Below are positions 7,730 through 15,716 of a DNA stretch of 64,000 nucleotides, piece after piece. Source of the stretch: Umezawaea sp036375055 (GTDB lineage Bacteria; Actinomycetota; Actinomycetes; Mycobacteriales; Pseudonocardiaceae). The stretch is taken from positions 28,282 to 92,281 of the forward strand of contig NZ_DASUSQ010000180.1 of assembly GCF_036375055.1 (NCBI RefSeq), in the 5' to 3' direction. Every line of letters starts with the position of its first letter. Position 1 is the first letter of the stretch. The notes beneath the pieces were generated by a model. That model had not been told where the DNA came from and ran no database searches. It saw only the letters and a program-made list of their open reading frames with translations. A program made the translations under genes and the position numbers.

Positions 7730-8848
7730 TCACCACTGCTGGGGCGGCTGCTGCTGGCCGTAGCCCTGCTGCGGGGGCTGCTGCCCGTAGCCCTGCTGGG
7801 GCTGCTGGCCGTAACCCGGCTGCTGCGGCTGCTGGCCGTAGCCGTAGGGCTGGCCGCCGGTGCCGGGGTACTGGGCGGGAGCGGCCGAGCCGTCCGCCAT
7901 GACCACGACGGTGTTCATGATCTTGTCGGCCCAGGTCTGCTTCTTGGCCTCCCACAGCGGGGCGAGGTACCCGATGCCGCAGGGCAGGCCGTCGATGAAG
8001 TGGCAGAGGTGCCGCACGAAGGCGTTGCCGAAGCCGACCGGCTGACCGGTCTGCTCGCTGATCAGCTTGACGTTGGCGACCTTCTTGCCGAAGGACTGGC
8101 CGGTCGTGCCCGCCAGGTACCAGGAGTTGTACGCCATGAAGGCGAGCAGGCCGACGTAGCCGACGAGGTTCAGCAGCAGCGCCACGGTCACGTCACCCGT
8201 GGCGGCGCCGATCACGCCGACGAGCAGGCCCACCACGATGCCGGGGGCCACGTAGTCGATCAGGCCGCCGATCGCGCGCGAGCCCCACTCGGCGTAGTTG
8301 CCCGCCGCGGCGCCGTAGCCCGCCTGAGCGGGGTAGGCGCCCTGGGCGCCCCAGGCCTGCTGCTGCGGCTGGCCGTAGGCGGGCTGCTGCGCGCCCCACG
8401 GCTGTTGCTGCTGCGGCTGCCCGTAGGGCTGCGCGGGCTGGCCGTAGGGGTTCGACGGCGGCTGCTGGCCGTACGGCTGCTGCCCGTAGGGCTGGGCGGG
8501 CTGGCCGTACGGGTTCGACGGCGGCTGGCCGTACTGGCCGGGTTGAGCGGGCTGGCCGTACGGGGGCGGCTGCTGGGCGGGGAACCCGCCGGAGCCGGTC
8601 TGCGGCGGCTGGCCGTACGGGTTCGACTGCGGCGGCTGCCCCTGGCCGGAGACGACCTGCGTCGCCTCCGAGCTCGGCTGCGGCCCCTGACCGGGGGTGA
8701 CGACCTGGGTCGCGTCTGCGGACGGGAACGCCGGGGGCTGTCCGCCGCTCGACACCACCTGCGTCGCGTCGCCGCTGGGAGCCTGCCCCTGGCTCTCCTG
8801 TGGTTGGCCGCCTTGGTTCTGGCCTTCTGGCGGCTGCGGAGCGTTCAT
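7730..8848 (-). CDS. RDD-family membrane protein with Gln/Gly/Pro/Tyr-rich flanks (Pra-like)
   Basis: A 372-residue protein in three parts. Residues 1 to about 180 are low-complexity, built from repeated YGQPAQP/YGQQP-like units and QVVS segments. Then comes an RDD domain with about three membrane segments (YAEWGSRAIGGLIDYVAPG opens it). The last 50 residues return to GYGQQPQQ repeats. It corresponds in position and architecture to the mycobacterial proline-rich antigen Pra (Rv1078), likewise between cbs and metB. The ATG at 8848 (MNAPQPPEGQNQ) is chosen over an in-frame upstream start at 8884. RDD proteins are thought to be transport-related; the function here is not known. Both disordered tails should be cytoplasmic or extracytoplasmic together if the membrane-segment count is even. 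Confidence 0.85.
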   Translation of the reverse strand: MNAPQPPEGQNQGGQPQESQGQAPSGDATQVVSSGGQPPAFPSADATQVVTPGQGPQPSSEATQVVSGQGQPPQSNPYGQPPQTGSGGFPAQQPPPYGQPAQPGQYGQPPSNPYGQPAQPYGQQPYGQQPPSNPYGQPAQPYGQPQQQQPWGAQQPAYGQPQQQAWGAQGAYPAQAGYGAAAGNYAEWGSRAIGGLIDYVAPGIVVGLLVGVIGAATGDVTVALLLNLVGYVGLLAFMAYNSWYLAGTTGQSFGKKVANVKLISEQTGQPVGFGNAFVRHLCHFIDGLPCGIGYLAPLWEAKKQTWADKIMNTVVVMADGSAAPAQYPGTGGQPYGYGQQPQQPGYGQQPQQGYGQQPPQQGYGQQQPPQQW

Positions 8849-8963
8849 CGGAGTGTCCAGCCCCTTTGTTCGGGTCGCGATCACGGATAGGTGCAGGCCA
8901 CGCTAGCGGATCGACCGGGGCACGCCACCGGCAACCGGTGAACGTGCCGCCGGGGGGGACCGA

Positions 8964-10334
8964 TCAGCGTCCGGCGAGGAAACCCAGGATGTCCTGCCGG
9001 GTAACGACACCCGCGGGCTTGCCGTCGTCCAGCACGAGCGCACCGTCCGCATGCGACAGTGCCTTCATCGCCACGCCCACCGACTCGCCCGCGCCGATCG
9101 TCGGCAGCGGGGCCGACATGTGCTTGTCCAGCGTGTCGGCGAGCTGCGCCTTGCCGGTGAACAGGGCCTCCAGCAGGTCGCGCTCGTTGACCGCACCGGA
9201 GACCTCGGCGGCCATGACCGGCGGCTCGGCGTTGACGACGGGCATCTGAGAGACGCCGAACTCGCGCAGGATCGCGACCGCTTCCGCGACGGTCTCCTTC
9301 GGGTGGCCGTGGACCAGGTCCGGGATGTGGCCGTCCTTGCGCCGCAGCACGTCGCCGACGGTCGCGCCGGACGAGTCGGGCGGCAGGAAGCCGTAGGACG
9401 ACATCCACTGGTCGTTGAAGACCTTCGACAGGTAGCCGCGACCGCCGTCGGGCAGCAGCACGACGACGACGTCGTCCGGGCCGCAGCCCTGGGCGACCTT
9501 CAGCGCCGCCGCGGCGGCCATGCCGCAGGAACCGCCGACGAGCAGGCCCTCCTCGCGGGCGAGGCGGCGGGTGACGGCGAAGGAGTCGGCGTCGGACACG
9601 GCCACGATCTCGTCGCAGATGTCGCGGTCGTACGCATCCGGCCAGAAGTCCTCGCCGACGCCCTCCACCAGGTACGGGCGGCCCGTGCCACCGGAGTACA
9701 CCGAGCCCTCCGGGTCGGCGCCGATGATCTTCACCTTGCCGCCGGACACCTCCTTGAGGTACCTGCCGGTGCCGGAGATCGTGCCGCCGGTGCCGACACC
9801 CGCGACGAAGTGCGTGATCCGCCCCTCCGTCTGGCGCCACAGCTCGGGCCCGGTGGAGTGGTAGTGGCTCAGCGGGTTCTGCGGGTTCGAGTACTGGTCC
9901 GGCTTCCAGGCGCCGGGGATCTCGCGCACCAGGCGGTCCGACACGTTGTAGTAGGAGTCCGGGTGCTCCGGGGCCACGGCCGTCGGGCACACCACGACCT
10001 CCGCGCCGTACGCCTTGAGCACGTTGCGCTTGTCCTCGCTGACCTTGTCCGGGCAGACGAAGACGCACTTGTAGCCGCGGCGCTGCGCGACGAGCGCCAG
10101 GCCGACCCCGGTGTTGCCGGACGTGGGTTCGACGATCGTGCCGCCGGGCCGCAGCTCACCGGAGGCCTCGGCCGCCTCGACCATGCGCAGCGCGATGCGG
10201 TCCTTCACGCTCCCGCCGGGGTTCAGGTACTCGACCTTCGCGAGGACCAGCGGCGCGGCGCCCTCCGTGATCGAGTTCAACTTCACCAGCGGCGTGTTGC
10301 CAACCAGGTCGACGACGTGCTCGACGTACTCCAC
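8964..10334 (-). CDS. cbs: Cystathionine beta-synthase
   Basis: A 456-residue PLP enzyme that condenses serine and homocysteine to cystathionine. The N-terminal fold type II PLP domain has K44 in the GSVKDR motif, the TSGNTGVGLAL loop and GTGGTISG for phosphate binding. The C-terminus (about 330-456) has a pair of CBS domains ending DILGFLAGR. The start is set at GTG 10334 (VEYVEHVVDLVGNTP), with AAGGA about 10 bases upstream. Extension to an upstream ATG at 10484 would add 50 arginine-rich residues lacking in the family. It heads the cbs, RDD, metB set and is divergent from the thiolase gene. Confidence 0.95.
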   Translation of the reverse strand: MEYVEHVVDLVGNTPLVKLNSITEGAAPLVLAKVEYLNPGGSVKDRIALRMVEAAEASGELRPGGTIVEPTSGNTGVGLALVAQRRGYKCVFVCPDKVSEDKRNVLKAYGAEVVVCPTAVAPEHPDSYYNVSDRLVREIPGAWKPDQYSNPQNPLSHYHSTGPELWRQTEGRITHFVAGVGTGGTISGTGRYLKEVSGGKVKIIGADPEGSVYSGGTGRPYLVEGVGEDFWPDAYDRDICDEIVAVSDADSFAVTRRLAREEGLLVGGSCGMAAAAALKVAQGCGPDDVVVVLLPDGGRGYLSKVFNDQWMSSYGFLPPDSSGATVGDVLRRKDGHIPDLVHGHPKETVAEAVAILREFGVSQMPVVNAEPPVMAAEVSGAVNERDLLEALFTGKAQLADTLDKHMSAPLPTIGAGESVGVAMKALSHADGALVLDDGKPAGVVTRQDILGFLAGR

Positions 10335-10581
10335 CGGGAGAGTCCTTTCCCACTTTGCGAGATTACCGGCGAAGCCTAACTCGGCCGCGTCCTCAGGGTG
10401 CCCCGGTCGACGATCCCGACCAGGTGGCCTGCGGTCCACCGACCGGTGGTAACCCGGATTGCCCCGCCGCCGGGTCTTCGGCATCGTGAAAGCGGGCGGC
10501 GTTCATCACGAGTGGTGGCCCGGCTGAACAGGCGTTAACTAGGGTGGATCCACACGCTGCGGTGAACAAAGGAGTTCCGTA

Positions 10582-11802
10582 ATGCCTGAGGCCGTCATCG
10601 TCTCCGCCGCCCGATCCCCCATCGGCCGAGCGGGCAAGGGTTCGCTGAAGGACATCCGCGGCGACGACCTGACCGTGCAGATGGTCAAGGCCGCGCTGGC
10701 GAAGGTTCCGGAGCTCGACCCGTCCACCATCGACGACCTGATGCTCGGCTGCGGCCTCCCCGGCGGCGAGCAGGGCTTCAACATGGGCCGCGTGGTCTCG
10801 GTCCTCGCGGGCTACGACCAGGTGCCCGGCACGACCGTCACCCGGTACTGCGCGTCCAGCGTCCAGACCACCCGGATGGCGCTGCACGCCATCCGGGCGG
10901 GCGAGGGCGACGTGTTCATCAGCGCGGGCGTCGAGACCGTGTCGAGCTTCGCCCGCGGCAACTCCGACGGCTGGCCCGACACGCACAACCCGGTGTTCGC
11001 CGACGCCGAGGCGCGGACCACGGCCACCGCCGAGGCGGGCGCCGACACGTGGACCGACCCGCGCGAGGCGGGCCTGCTGCCCGACATCTACATCTCCATG
11101 GGCCAGACCGCGGAGAACCTCGCCTGGGCCAAGGGCATCTCCCGCGAGGAGATGGACCAGTTCGGCGTGCGCTCGCAGAACCTCGCCGAGAAGGCCATCG
11201 CCAACGGCTTCTGGGCCCGCGAGATCACCCCCGTGACGCTGCCGGACGGCACCGTGGTGTCGGCCGACGACGGTCCGCGCGCGGGTGTGACGCTGGACGG
11301 CGTGGCGGGCCTCAAGCCGGTGTTCCGGCCGAACGGCAAGGTCACGGCGGGCAACTGCTGCCCGCTCAACGACGGCGCCGCGGCCCTGGTGATCATGAGC
11401 GACGTGAAGGCGCGCGAGCTGGGCATCACGCCGCTCGCGCGGATCGTGTCGACCGGCGTGTCCGGCCTGTCGCCGGAGATCATGGGCCTCGGCCCGGTCG
11501 AGGCGTCCCGCCGGGCGCTGGAGCTGGCCGGGATGTCGATCGGCGACATCGACCTCGTCGAGATCAACGAGGCGTTCGCCGCGCAGGTCATCCCCTCCTA
11601 CCAGGAGCTGGGCATCGACCTGGACCGGCTGAACGTCAACGGCGGCGCCATCGCCGTCGGCCACCCGTTCGGCATGACCGGCGCGCGGATCACCACGACG
11701 CTGATCAACTCTCTCCAGTTCCACGACAAGCAGTTCGGTCTGGAGACCATGTGCGTCGGCGGCGGCCAGGGCATGGCCATGGTGCTGGAGCGCCTGAGCT
11801 AG
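10582..11802 (+). CDS. Acetyl-CoA acetyltransferase / beta-ketoacyl-CoA thiolase
   Basis: A 406-residue thiolase. Catalytic residues are visible: nucleophile C90 (TRYCASSVQTTR), H361 (AVGHPFGMTGAR) and C391 (TMCVGGGQGMA). It performs CoA-dependent cleavage or condensation of acyl-CoAs in the cytoplasm. It is divergent from cbs, as fadA3 is close to cbs in M. tuberculosis. The start ATG has an AAAGGAG site upstream. No other beta-oxidation genes adjoin, so chain-length preference cannot be read from context. Confidence 0.92.
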   Translation: MPEAVIVSAARSPIGRAGKGSLKDIRGDDLTVQMVKAALAKVPELDPSTIDDLMLGCGLPGGEQGFNMGRVVSVLAGYDQVPGTTVTRYCASSVQTTRMALHAIRAGEGDVFISAGVETVSSFARGNSDGWPDTHNPVFADAEARTTATAEAGADTWTDPREAGLLPDIYISMGQTAENLAWAKGISREEMDQFGVRSQNLAEKAIANGFWAREITPVTLPDGTVVSADDGPRAGVTLDGVAGLKPVFRPNGKVTAGNCCPLNDGAAALVIMSDVKARELGITPLARIVSTGVSGLSPEIMGLGPVEASRRALELAGMSIGDIDLVEINEAFAAQVIPSYQELGIDLDRLNVNGGAIAVGHPFGMTGARITTTLINSLQFHDKQFGLETMCVGGGQGMAMVLERLS

Positions 11803-11822
11803 CTCTGCGTGATCGTTCACCC

Positions 11823-11866
11823 CGAAGGGGACGTCCGCTGCTCCGATGCGGTGGTCGTCCCCTTCG
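11823..11866 (+). terminator. Long hairpin after thiolase
   Basis: An 11-bp stem CGAAGGGGACG (11823-11833) with 11856-11866, plus an inner CCGC/GCGG pair in the loop, begins 20 bases after the thiolase stop. Confidence 0.65.
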
Positions 11867-11920
11867 CGCGTCAGAGGAGGCCCGCGAAACCGTCCCCACC
11901 TCGGAGTAGGGAGGCTTCAC

Positions 11921-12139
11921 ATGCCGTACGTCTGGTGGCACAGCGAGTACGACCGGCTGTGCCACGCGTTCAGGGCCGAGCACGCCACCACGACCGACCG
12001 CGGCTTCTACGAGGCCGTCTGCGAGCACAGCGTCCCGACCGAGAGGCTGGAGCGCGAACAGCACGGGCACCTGTGCGTGTCCTGCCTGATCAAGGTGGGG
12101 AGCACGCTGCCGGACGACGGGGGCGGCTGGCGCCCCTAG
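11921..12139 (+). CDS. Small Cys/His-containing protein, unknown function
   Basis: A 72-residue protein starting MPYVWWHSEYDRLCHAF. It has four Cys and several His, including HGHLCVSCLIKVG with a CxxC. Two further cysteines lie in LCHAF and VCEHSVP, so a small zinc site is possible. The ATG has GGGAGG about 7 bases upstream. The coding strand is supported by third-position GC and by a terminator hairpin right after the stop. Similar short Trp/Cys proteins occur in Pseudonocardiaceae, but I know no function. Confidence 0.6.
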   Translation: MPYVWWHSEYDRLCHAFRAEHATTTDRGFYEAVCEHSVPTERLEREQHGHLCVSCLIKVGSTLPDDGGGWRP

Positions 12140-12166
12140 GGCGGTCACCGCACCAGGCACGAAGAA

Positions 12167-12193
12167 GGGCGCCCGACCAGTGGCCGGGCGCCC
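12167..12193. terminator. Bidirectional terminator
   Basis: A 9-bp GGGCGCCCG/CGGGCGCCC stem (12167-12175 with 12185-12193), flanked by further pairing GAAGA...TCTTC, lies between the convergent small Cys protein gene and the BI-1-like gene. Confidence 0.75.
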
Positions 12194-12217
12194 CGCACGC
12201 TCTTCGAAGAACCGCGA

Positions 12218-13009
12218 TCAGTCCGAGTTGAAGTAGGACAGCAGTCGCAGGATCTCCAGGTACAGCCAGACCAGGGTCACGGTCAGGCCGAACGCGACCC
12301 TCCAGGCGAACACGGCGGGCACGCCCGCGCGGATCGCCTCGTCGGCGGCGTCGAAGTCCAGCAGGAAGCTGAACGCGGCGATGCCGATGCAGACCAGGCT
12401 GAAGATGATGGCGATGGTGCCACCGTCGCGCAGGCCGAGACCGCCCGGCGTGAGGAAGCCCGCGACCAGGTTGGCCAGCATGAGCACCGCGACGCCGATG
12501 ACGGCACCGGTGATCCACTTGGTCAGCTTGGGCGTGACCTTCACGGCACCGGTCTTGTAGACCACGAGCATGCCGATGAACACGCCGATGGTGCCGATGA
12601 TCGCCTGGATCACGATCGCGTTGCCGTTGCTGAACGCCCGGCCGACCAGACCGCTCACCGCACCGAGGAACACGCCCTCGGCGACCGCGTAGGCGAGCAC
12701 GAGCGCCGGGCTCGGCTTCTTCTTGAAGATGTTGACCAGGGCCAACACGAAACCGATGATCATCGCCGGCAGCGCGAGGGCGTATGCCTCCATCACGAAG
12801 GTGATGGTGCCCGCGACCAAGAGGACGGCCAGGGTCGCGCCGGTCTTGGTCACCACGTCGTCGATCGTCATCGGGCGGTTGGCCGCCGATGGGGGTGCAG
12901 GGTCGTAGCCGGGGCCCGCTTGCTGCGGCGGCTGACCGAAGCCTGCGTAGTTGTTCCCGTAACCGCCGGTCGGCAGGTTGCGGAAAGCGGGGTTGCTGGT
13001 GGTACGCAC
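12218..13009 (-). CDS. Bax inhibitor-1/YccA-family integral membrane protein
   Basis: A 263-residue protein with a Gly/Gln/Pro-rich cytoplasmic N-terminus (about residues 1-55) and seven predicted hydrophobic segments from about residue 65 to 260. The last contains AFGLTVTLVWLYLEILRLLSYF. This is the actinobacterial YccA/BI-1 architecture; relatives are pH-sensitive calcium-leak channels or interact with membrane proteases. The GTG start at 13009 (VRTTSNPAFRNLP) has AGGAGG at ideal distance. It is divergent from the secreted deacetylase-like gene across about 200 bases. Confidence 0.88.
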   Translation of the reverse strand: MRTTSNPAFRNLPTGGYGNNYAGFGQPPQQAGPGYDPAPPSAANRPMTIDDVVTKTGATLAVLLVAGTITFVMEAYALALPAMIIGFVLALVNIFKKKPSPALVLAYAVAEGVFLGAVSGLVGRAFSNGNAIVIQAIIGTIGVFIGMLVVYKTGAVKVTPKLTKWITGAVIGVAVLMLANLVAGFLTPGGLGLRDGGTIAIIFSLVCIGIAAFSFLLDFDAADEAIRAGVPAVFAWRVAFGLTVTLVWLYLEILRLLSYFNSD

Positions 13010-13079
13010 CTCGTCCTCCTGTGGCGTGCTGACGCCGTCACGGGGTTCAACGACCACACGAGTCGATCGGTTCCCGTCG

Positions 13080-13097
13080 GGTAAAAGTGACTTTACC
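13080..13097. promoter_or_regulatory. Inverted repeat in divergent spacer
   Basis: GGTAAA-N6-TTTACC lies in the roughly 200-base spacer between the BI-1-like gene and the deacetylase-like gene. It is locally AT-rich and symmetric, so a regulator-binding site is possible. No regulator gene is adjacent. Confidence 0.3.
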
Positions 13098-13217
13098 TGG
13101 ACTGTCGATCGCGATACCGGGCAACGCCGACGGGGGAACGTAACGATCGACACAACCAGGTGAAGTTGATCGTGATCTGGACGCAACCCGCGGTACCGGA
13201 CCGCCGTCCTTCCTGTC

Positions 13218-14381
13218 GTGGCGTGGAAACAGAATCGGATGGGCTGGGTGACGACCGGGATTGCCCTCGGGGTCACCGTCGCGGTGCTGGTGACGCTGGG
13301 TGGGACCGGCCAGGGCAGGGACACGCCGGACAACGCCGCGGTGGGCATGCCCGCCCCCAACCGCCAGCCCGTCACGGACGGCCCGGTCCCCGAGGTCCCC
13401 GCGCCCGCCGAGCCCCGCGCCGACTGGATGCGCAAGCTCGGCCCGAACGAGAAGCCGCCGCAGTTCGTCATGTTCTCGTTCGACGGCGCCGCGTCCAAGC
13501 CGCACTGGGACCGCGTCCTGCCCATCACCGAGCAGGCGAAGGCGCACGTCACGGGCCTGCTGTCGGGCGTCTACATGATGAGCGACGACCAGGGCCGCGA
13601 GTACACGGGTCCCGGCCACGACGCGGGTTTCTCCGCGATCGGCTTCGGCGGGTCGAAGCAGGACGTCGAGCTGCGCATCGGGTACCTCAACGACGCCATC
13701 GCCGCCGGTCACGAGCTGGGGACCCACTACAACGGGCACTTCTGCCAGGGCACCGAGCCCAGCGTCGGCACCTGGAACACCGAGCAGTGGAACACCGAGC
13801 TGGACCAGTTCTTCTCGATCATCGGGAAGGCGGGCGCCCAGGGGTTCAAGCTGGACCCGACCACCGTCCGCGGCGGTCGCACCCCCTGCCTGGAGGCCGA
13901 CTTCAAGGCCGCCATCCCGGCGATGAGGTCGCACGGGCTCGTCTACGACACCAGCCAGGTCAGCCTCGGCGTCACCTGGCCCAAGATCATCGACGGGATC
14001 TACGAGTTCCCGCTCCCCGAGGTGCGCGTGCCCGCGTTGAACAAGCAGGCCGTGATGATGGACTTCAACCTCTGGTACGCGCTCAACGGCGCGAAGGAGG
14101 AGCCCGAGAGGGCGCCCGAGTTCACCTCCGTCGTGGTCGACACCTACCGCTCGGTGTACCGGGCGGCCTTCAACGGCAACCGGGCGCCGCTGACCATCGG
14201 CAACCACTTCAACGAGTGGGCCGGTGGGGCGTTCAGCGCGGCCGTGGAGCAGTTCATGGGCGAGGTCTGCGTGCAGGAGTCCACCGTGTGCGCCACCTAC
14301 ACCGAGGTCATCCAGTGGATGCAGCTCCAGGACCCGCAGGTCCTCGCGCAGCTGCGCAGCTTCCCGGCCGCTCGGAACTGA
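13218..14381 (+). CDS. Secreted polysaccharide-deacetylase-like protein
   Basis: A 387-residue protein with an N-terminal membrane segment (about residues 9-28), a Pro-rich linker and a NodB-like domain. The first metal/catalytic motif appears as MFSFDGAA, and the HxxxH metal motif as HELGTHYNGHF. Later DFKAAIPAMRSHGLVYDTS fits the barrel. It probably acts outside the membrane on a glycan or cell-wall sugar. The first Asp motif is FDG rather than the usual FDDG, so activity as a true deacetylase is uncertain. The GTG at 13218 is used. It stands alone upstream of the pqq operon and is separated from it by 159 bases. Confidence 0.75.
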   Translation: MAWKQNRMGWVTTGIALGVTVAVLVTLGGTGQGRDTPDNAAVGMPAPNRQPVTDGPVPEVPAPAEPRADWMRKLGPNEKPPQFVMFSFDGAASKPHWDRVLPITEQAKAHVTGLLSGVYMMSDDQGREYTGPGHDAGFSAIGFGGSKQDVELRIGYLNDAIAAGHELGTHYNGHFCQGTEPSVGTWNTEQWNTELDQFFSIIGKAGAQGFKLDPTTVRGGRTPCLEADFKAAIPAMRSHGLVYDTSQVSLGVTWPKIIDGIYEFPLPEVRVPALNKQAVMMDFNLWYALNGAKEEPERAPEFTSVVVDTYRSVYRAAFNGNRAPLTIGNHFNEWAGGAFSAAVEQFMGEVCVQESTVCATYTEVIQWMQLQDPQVLAQLRSFPAARN

Positions 14382-14440
14382 ACCGGGCGGGGTTCCCGGT
14401 CGGCGTCCGAGCGGGCGCCGCGGACCGGGCCCAGCATTTA

Positions 14441-14491
14441 GGAAAGGATCTTTCCCATCTGGCGCTCCCACCGGGGACGACCTACGGTGGG
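14441..14491 (+). promoter_or_regulatory. Inverted repeats in the pqqA upstream region
   Basis: Two symmetric elements precede pqqA: GGAAAG-N3-CTTTCC (14441-14455), and CCCACCG/CGGTGGG (14467-14473 with 14485-14491), the second about 50 bases before the ATG. They are candidates for an operator and a leader hairpin. Role inferred from symmetry and position only. Confidence 0.4.
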
Positions 14492-14540
14492 GGAACCGCC
14501 GCGCGGCCACGGTGCTCCACCCGACCCGAGGAGTGCGCAG

Positions 14541-14672
14541 ATGCCCGACACCGAGAACGTCCGCCGCCCCGCGCCCGAGGTTCCCGCCACCACCAAACCC
14601 GTCTGGGTGAAGCCCGACTTCCGGGACTTCGACACCCCGATGGAGGTCACCGCCTACGCGGCCCGCACCTGA
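14541..14672 (+). CDS. pqqA: PQQ precursor peptide PqqA
   Basis: A 43-residue peptide ending in the diagnostic PqqA core. The segment VWVKPDFRDFDTPMEVTAY holds Glu35 and Tyr39 in the ExxxY spacing of the two residues that become the PQQ skeleton. It is longer at the N-terminus than the usual 22-30 residues; the extra part is Pro/Thr-rich. A GAGGAG-like site precedes the ATG. PqqE, with the chaperone PqqD, links Glu to Tyr, and peptidases then trim the peptide. It is the first gene of the operon. Confidence 0.95.
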   Translation: MPDTENVRRPAPEVPATTKPVWVKPDFRDFDTPMEVTAYAART

Positions 14673-14748
14673 TCCGGTTCAGCGGACCCGGCCGTGGACC
14701 CTCGCACCGAGCGGGGTCCACGGCGTCCCGTCGGACTAGGAGCACCGC

Positions 14749-15447
14749 TTGGCAGCCCTGGCACCACCGGAGGAGTTCACCGCGGAACTGCGCGCGCTGG
14801 CTCCCCGCTACTGGCACGCCCACCCGTTCCACCTGCGCCTGCACGACGGCTCGCTGAGCGCGGGGGAACTGCGCTCGTGGGCCGCCAACCGCTGGTACTA
14901 CCAGCGGTGCATCCCGCAGAAGGACGCCGCGATCCTGGCGAACTGCCCGCTGCCCGAGGTGCGGCGCCGGTGGCGGGAGCGGATCGTCTGGCACGACGGC
15001 ACGCGGGCGGGCGAGGGCGGTGCCGAGGACTGGATCCGGATGGCCGAGTCCGTCGGGCTGACCCGCGAGGAGGTGCTGGACGAGCGCCACGTGCTGCCCG
15101 GCACCCGGTTCGCCGTGGACGCCTACGTCACGTTCGCCCGCACCAGGCCGTGGGTGGAGGCCGTCGCGTCCGGGTTGACCGAGATGTTCTCGCGCGGGCT
15201 GATGGCGCGCAGGCTCGCGGACATGCGCGCGCGGTACCCGTGGATCGCGGAGGAGGGCTTCGCCTACTTCACCAGCAGGCTCCGGGTGGTCGCCGGTGAG
15301 GGGAGGTCCACGGTGGACCTCGTGGTCGAGCACTGCACGACCAGGCAGCAGCAGGAGGCGGCCGTGGCCGCGCTGTCGTTCAAGTGCGACGTGCTCCGGT
15401 CGATCCTGGACACCGTCGACTACTACGCGGGTCGGGAGCGGCGGTGA
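14749..15447 (+). CDS. pqqC: Pyrroloquinoline-quinone synthase PqqC
   Basis: A 232-residue cofactor-free oxidase that performs the final ring closure and eight-electron oxidation to PQQ. Family motifs are plain: the N-terminal HPFHLRLHDGSLSAGELRSW, YYQRCIPQKDAAIL, and the C-terminal ALSFKCDVLRSILDTVDYY. A TTG start at 14749 is supported by AGGAG 6 bases upstream. The stop overlaps the GTG of pqqD. Length is close to the usual 235-250. Confidence 0.95.
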   Translation: MAALAPPEEFTAELRALAPRYWHAHPFHLRLHDGSLSAGELRSWAANRWYYQRCIPQKDAAILANCPLPEVRRRWRERIVWHDGTRAGEGGAEDWIRMAESVGLTREEVLDERHVLPGTRFAVDAYVTFARTRPWVEAVASGLTEMFSRGLMARRLADMRARYPWIAEEGFAYFTSRLRVVAGEGRSTVDLVVEHCTTRQQQEAAVAALSFKCDVLRSILDTVDYYAGRERR

Positions 15448-15716
15448 CGCCGGCGCACGACCGCGTCCCCCGCCTCCGGACGGGCGTGCGCGCGTCCTAC
15501 GACCGGGTCCGGGAGAGCCACGTGCTGCTGTTCCCCGAGGGCGTCCTGGTGCTGAACCCGACCGCCGCCGCGGTCGTCGGCCTGTGCGACGGGCGGGCCA
15601 CGATCGCGGACGTGGCGCGGACGCTGGCCGACGAGTTCGACGGCGTGCGGACGGCGGACGTCGCCGAACTCGTCGCACGCCTGGTGGAGCGCCGGGTGGT
15701 GGACCTCGATGGCTGA
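15444..15716 (+). CDS. pqqD: PqqA-binding peptide chaperone PqqD
   Basis: A 90-residue winged-helix RiPP recognition element. It binds PqqA and presents it to PqqE. Recognisable parts are VRESHVLLFPEGVLVLNPTA and LVERRVVDLDG. The GTG start overlaps the pqqC stop (GTGA), and its own end overlaps pqqE by 8 bases, so the three are translated together. Confidence 0.93.
   Translation: MTPAHDRVPRLRTGVRASYDRVRESHVLLFPEGVLVLNPTAAAVVGLCDGRATIADVARTLADEFDGVRTADVAELVARLVERRVVDLDG

Noticed and set aside
10335..10484. Upstream ATG extension of cbs by 50 residues
   Set aside because: The added part is Arg/Pro-rich and outside the conserved fold; the GTG at 10334 has a good ribosome site.
14382..14540. 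Possible riboswitch ahead of pqqA
   Set aside because: Only short inverted repeats are present; no recognisable riboswitch core could be folded.
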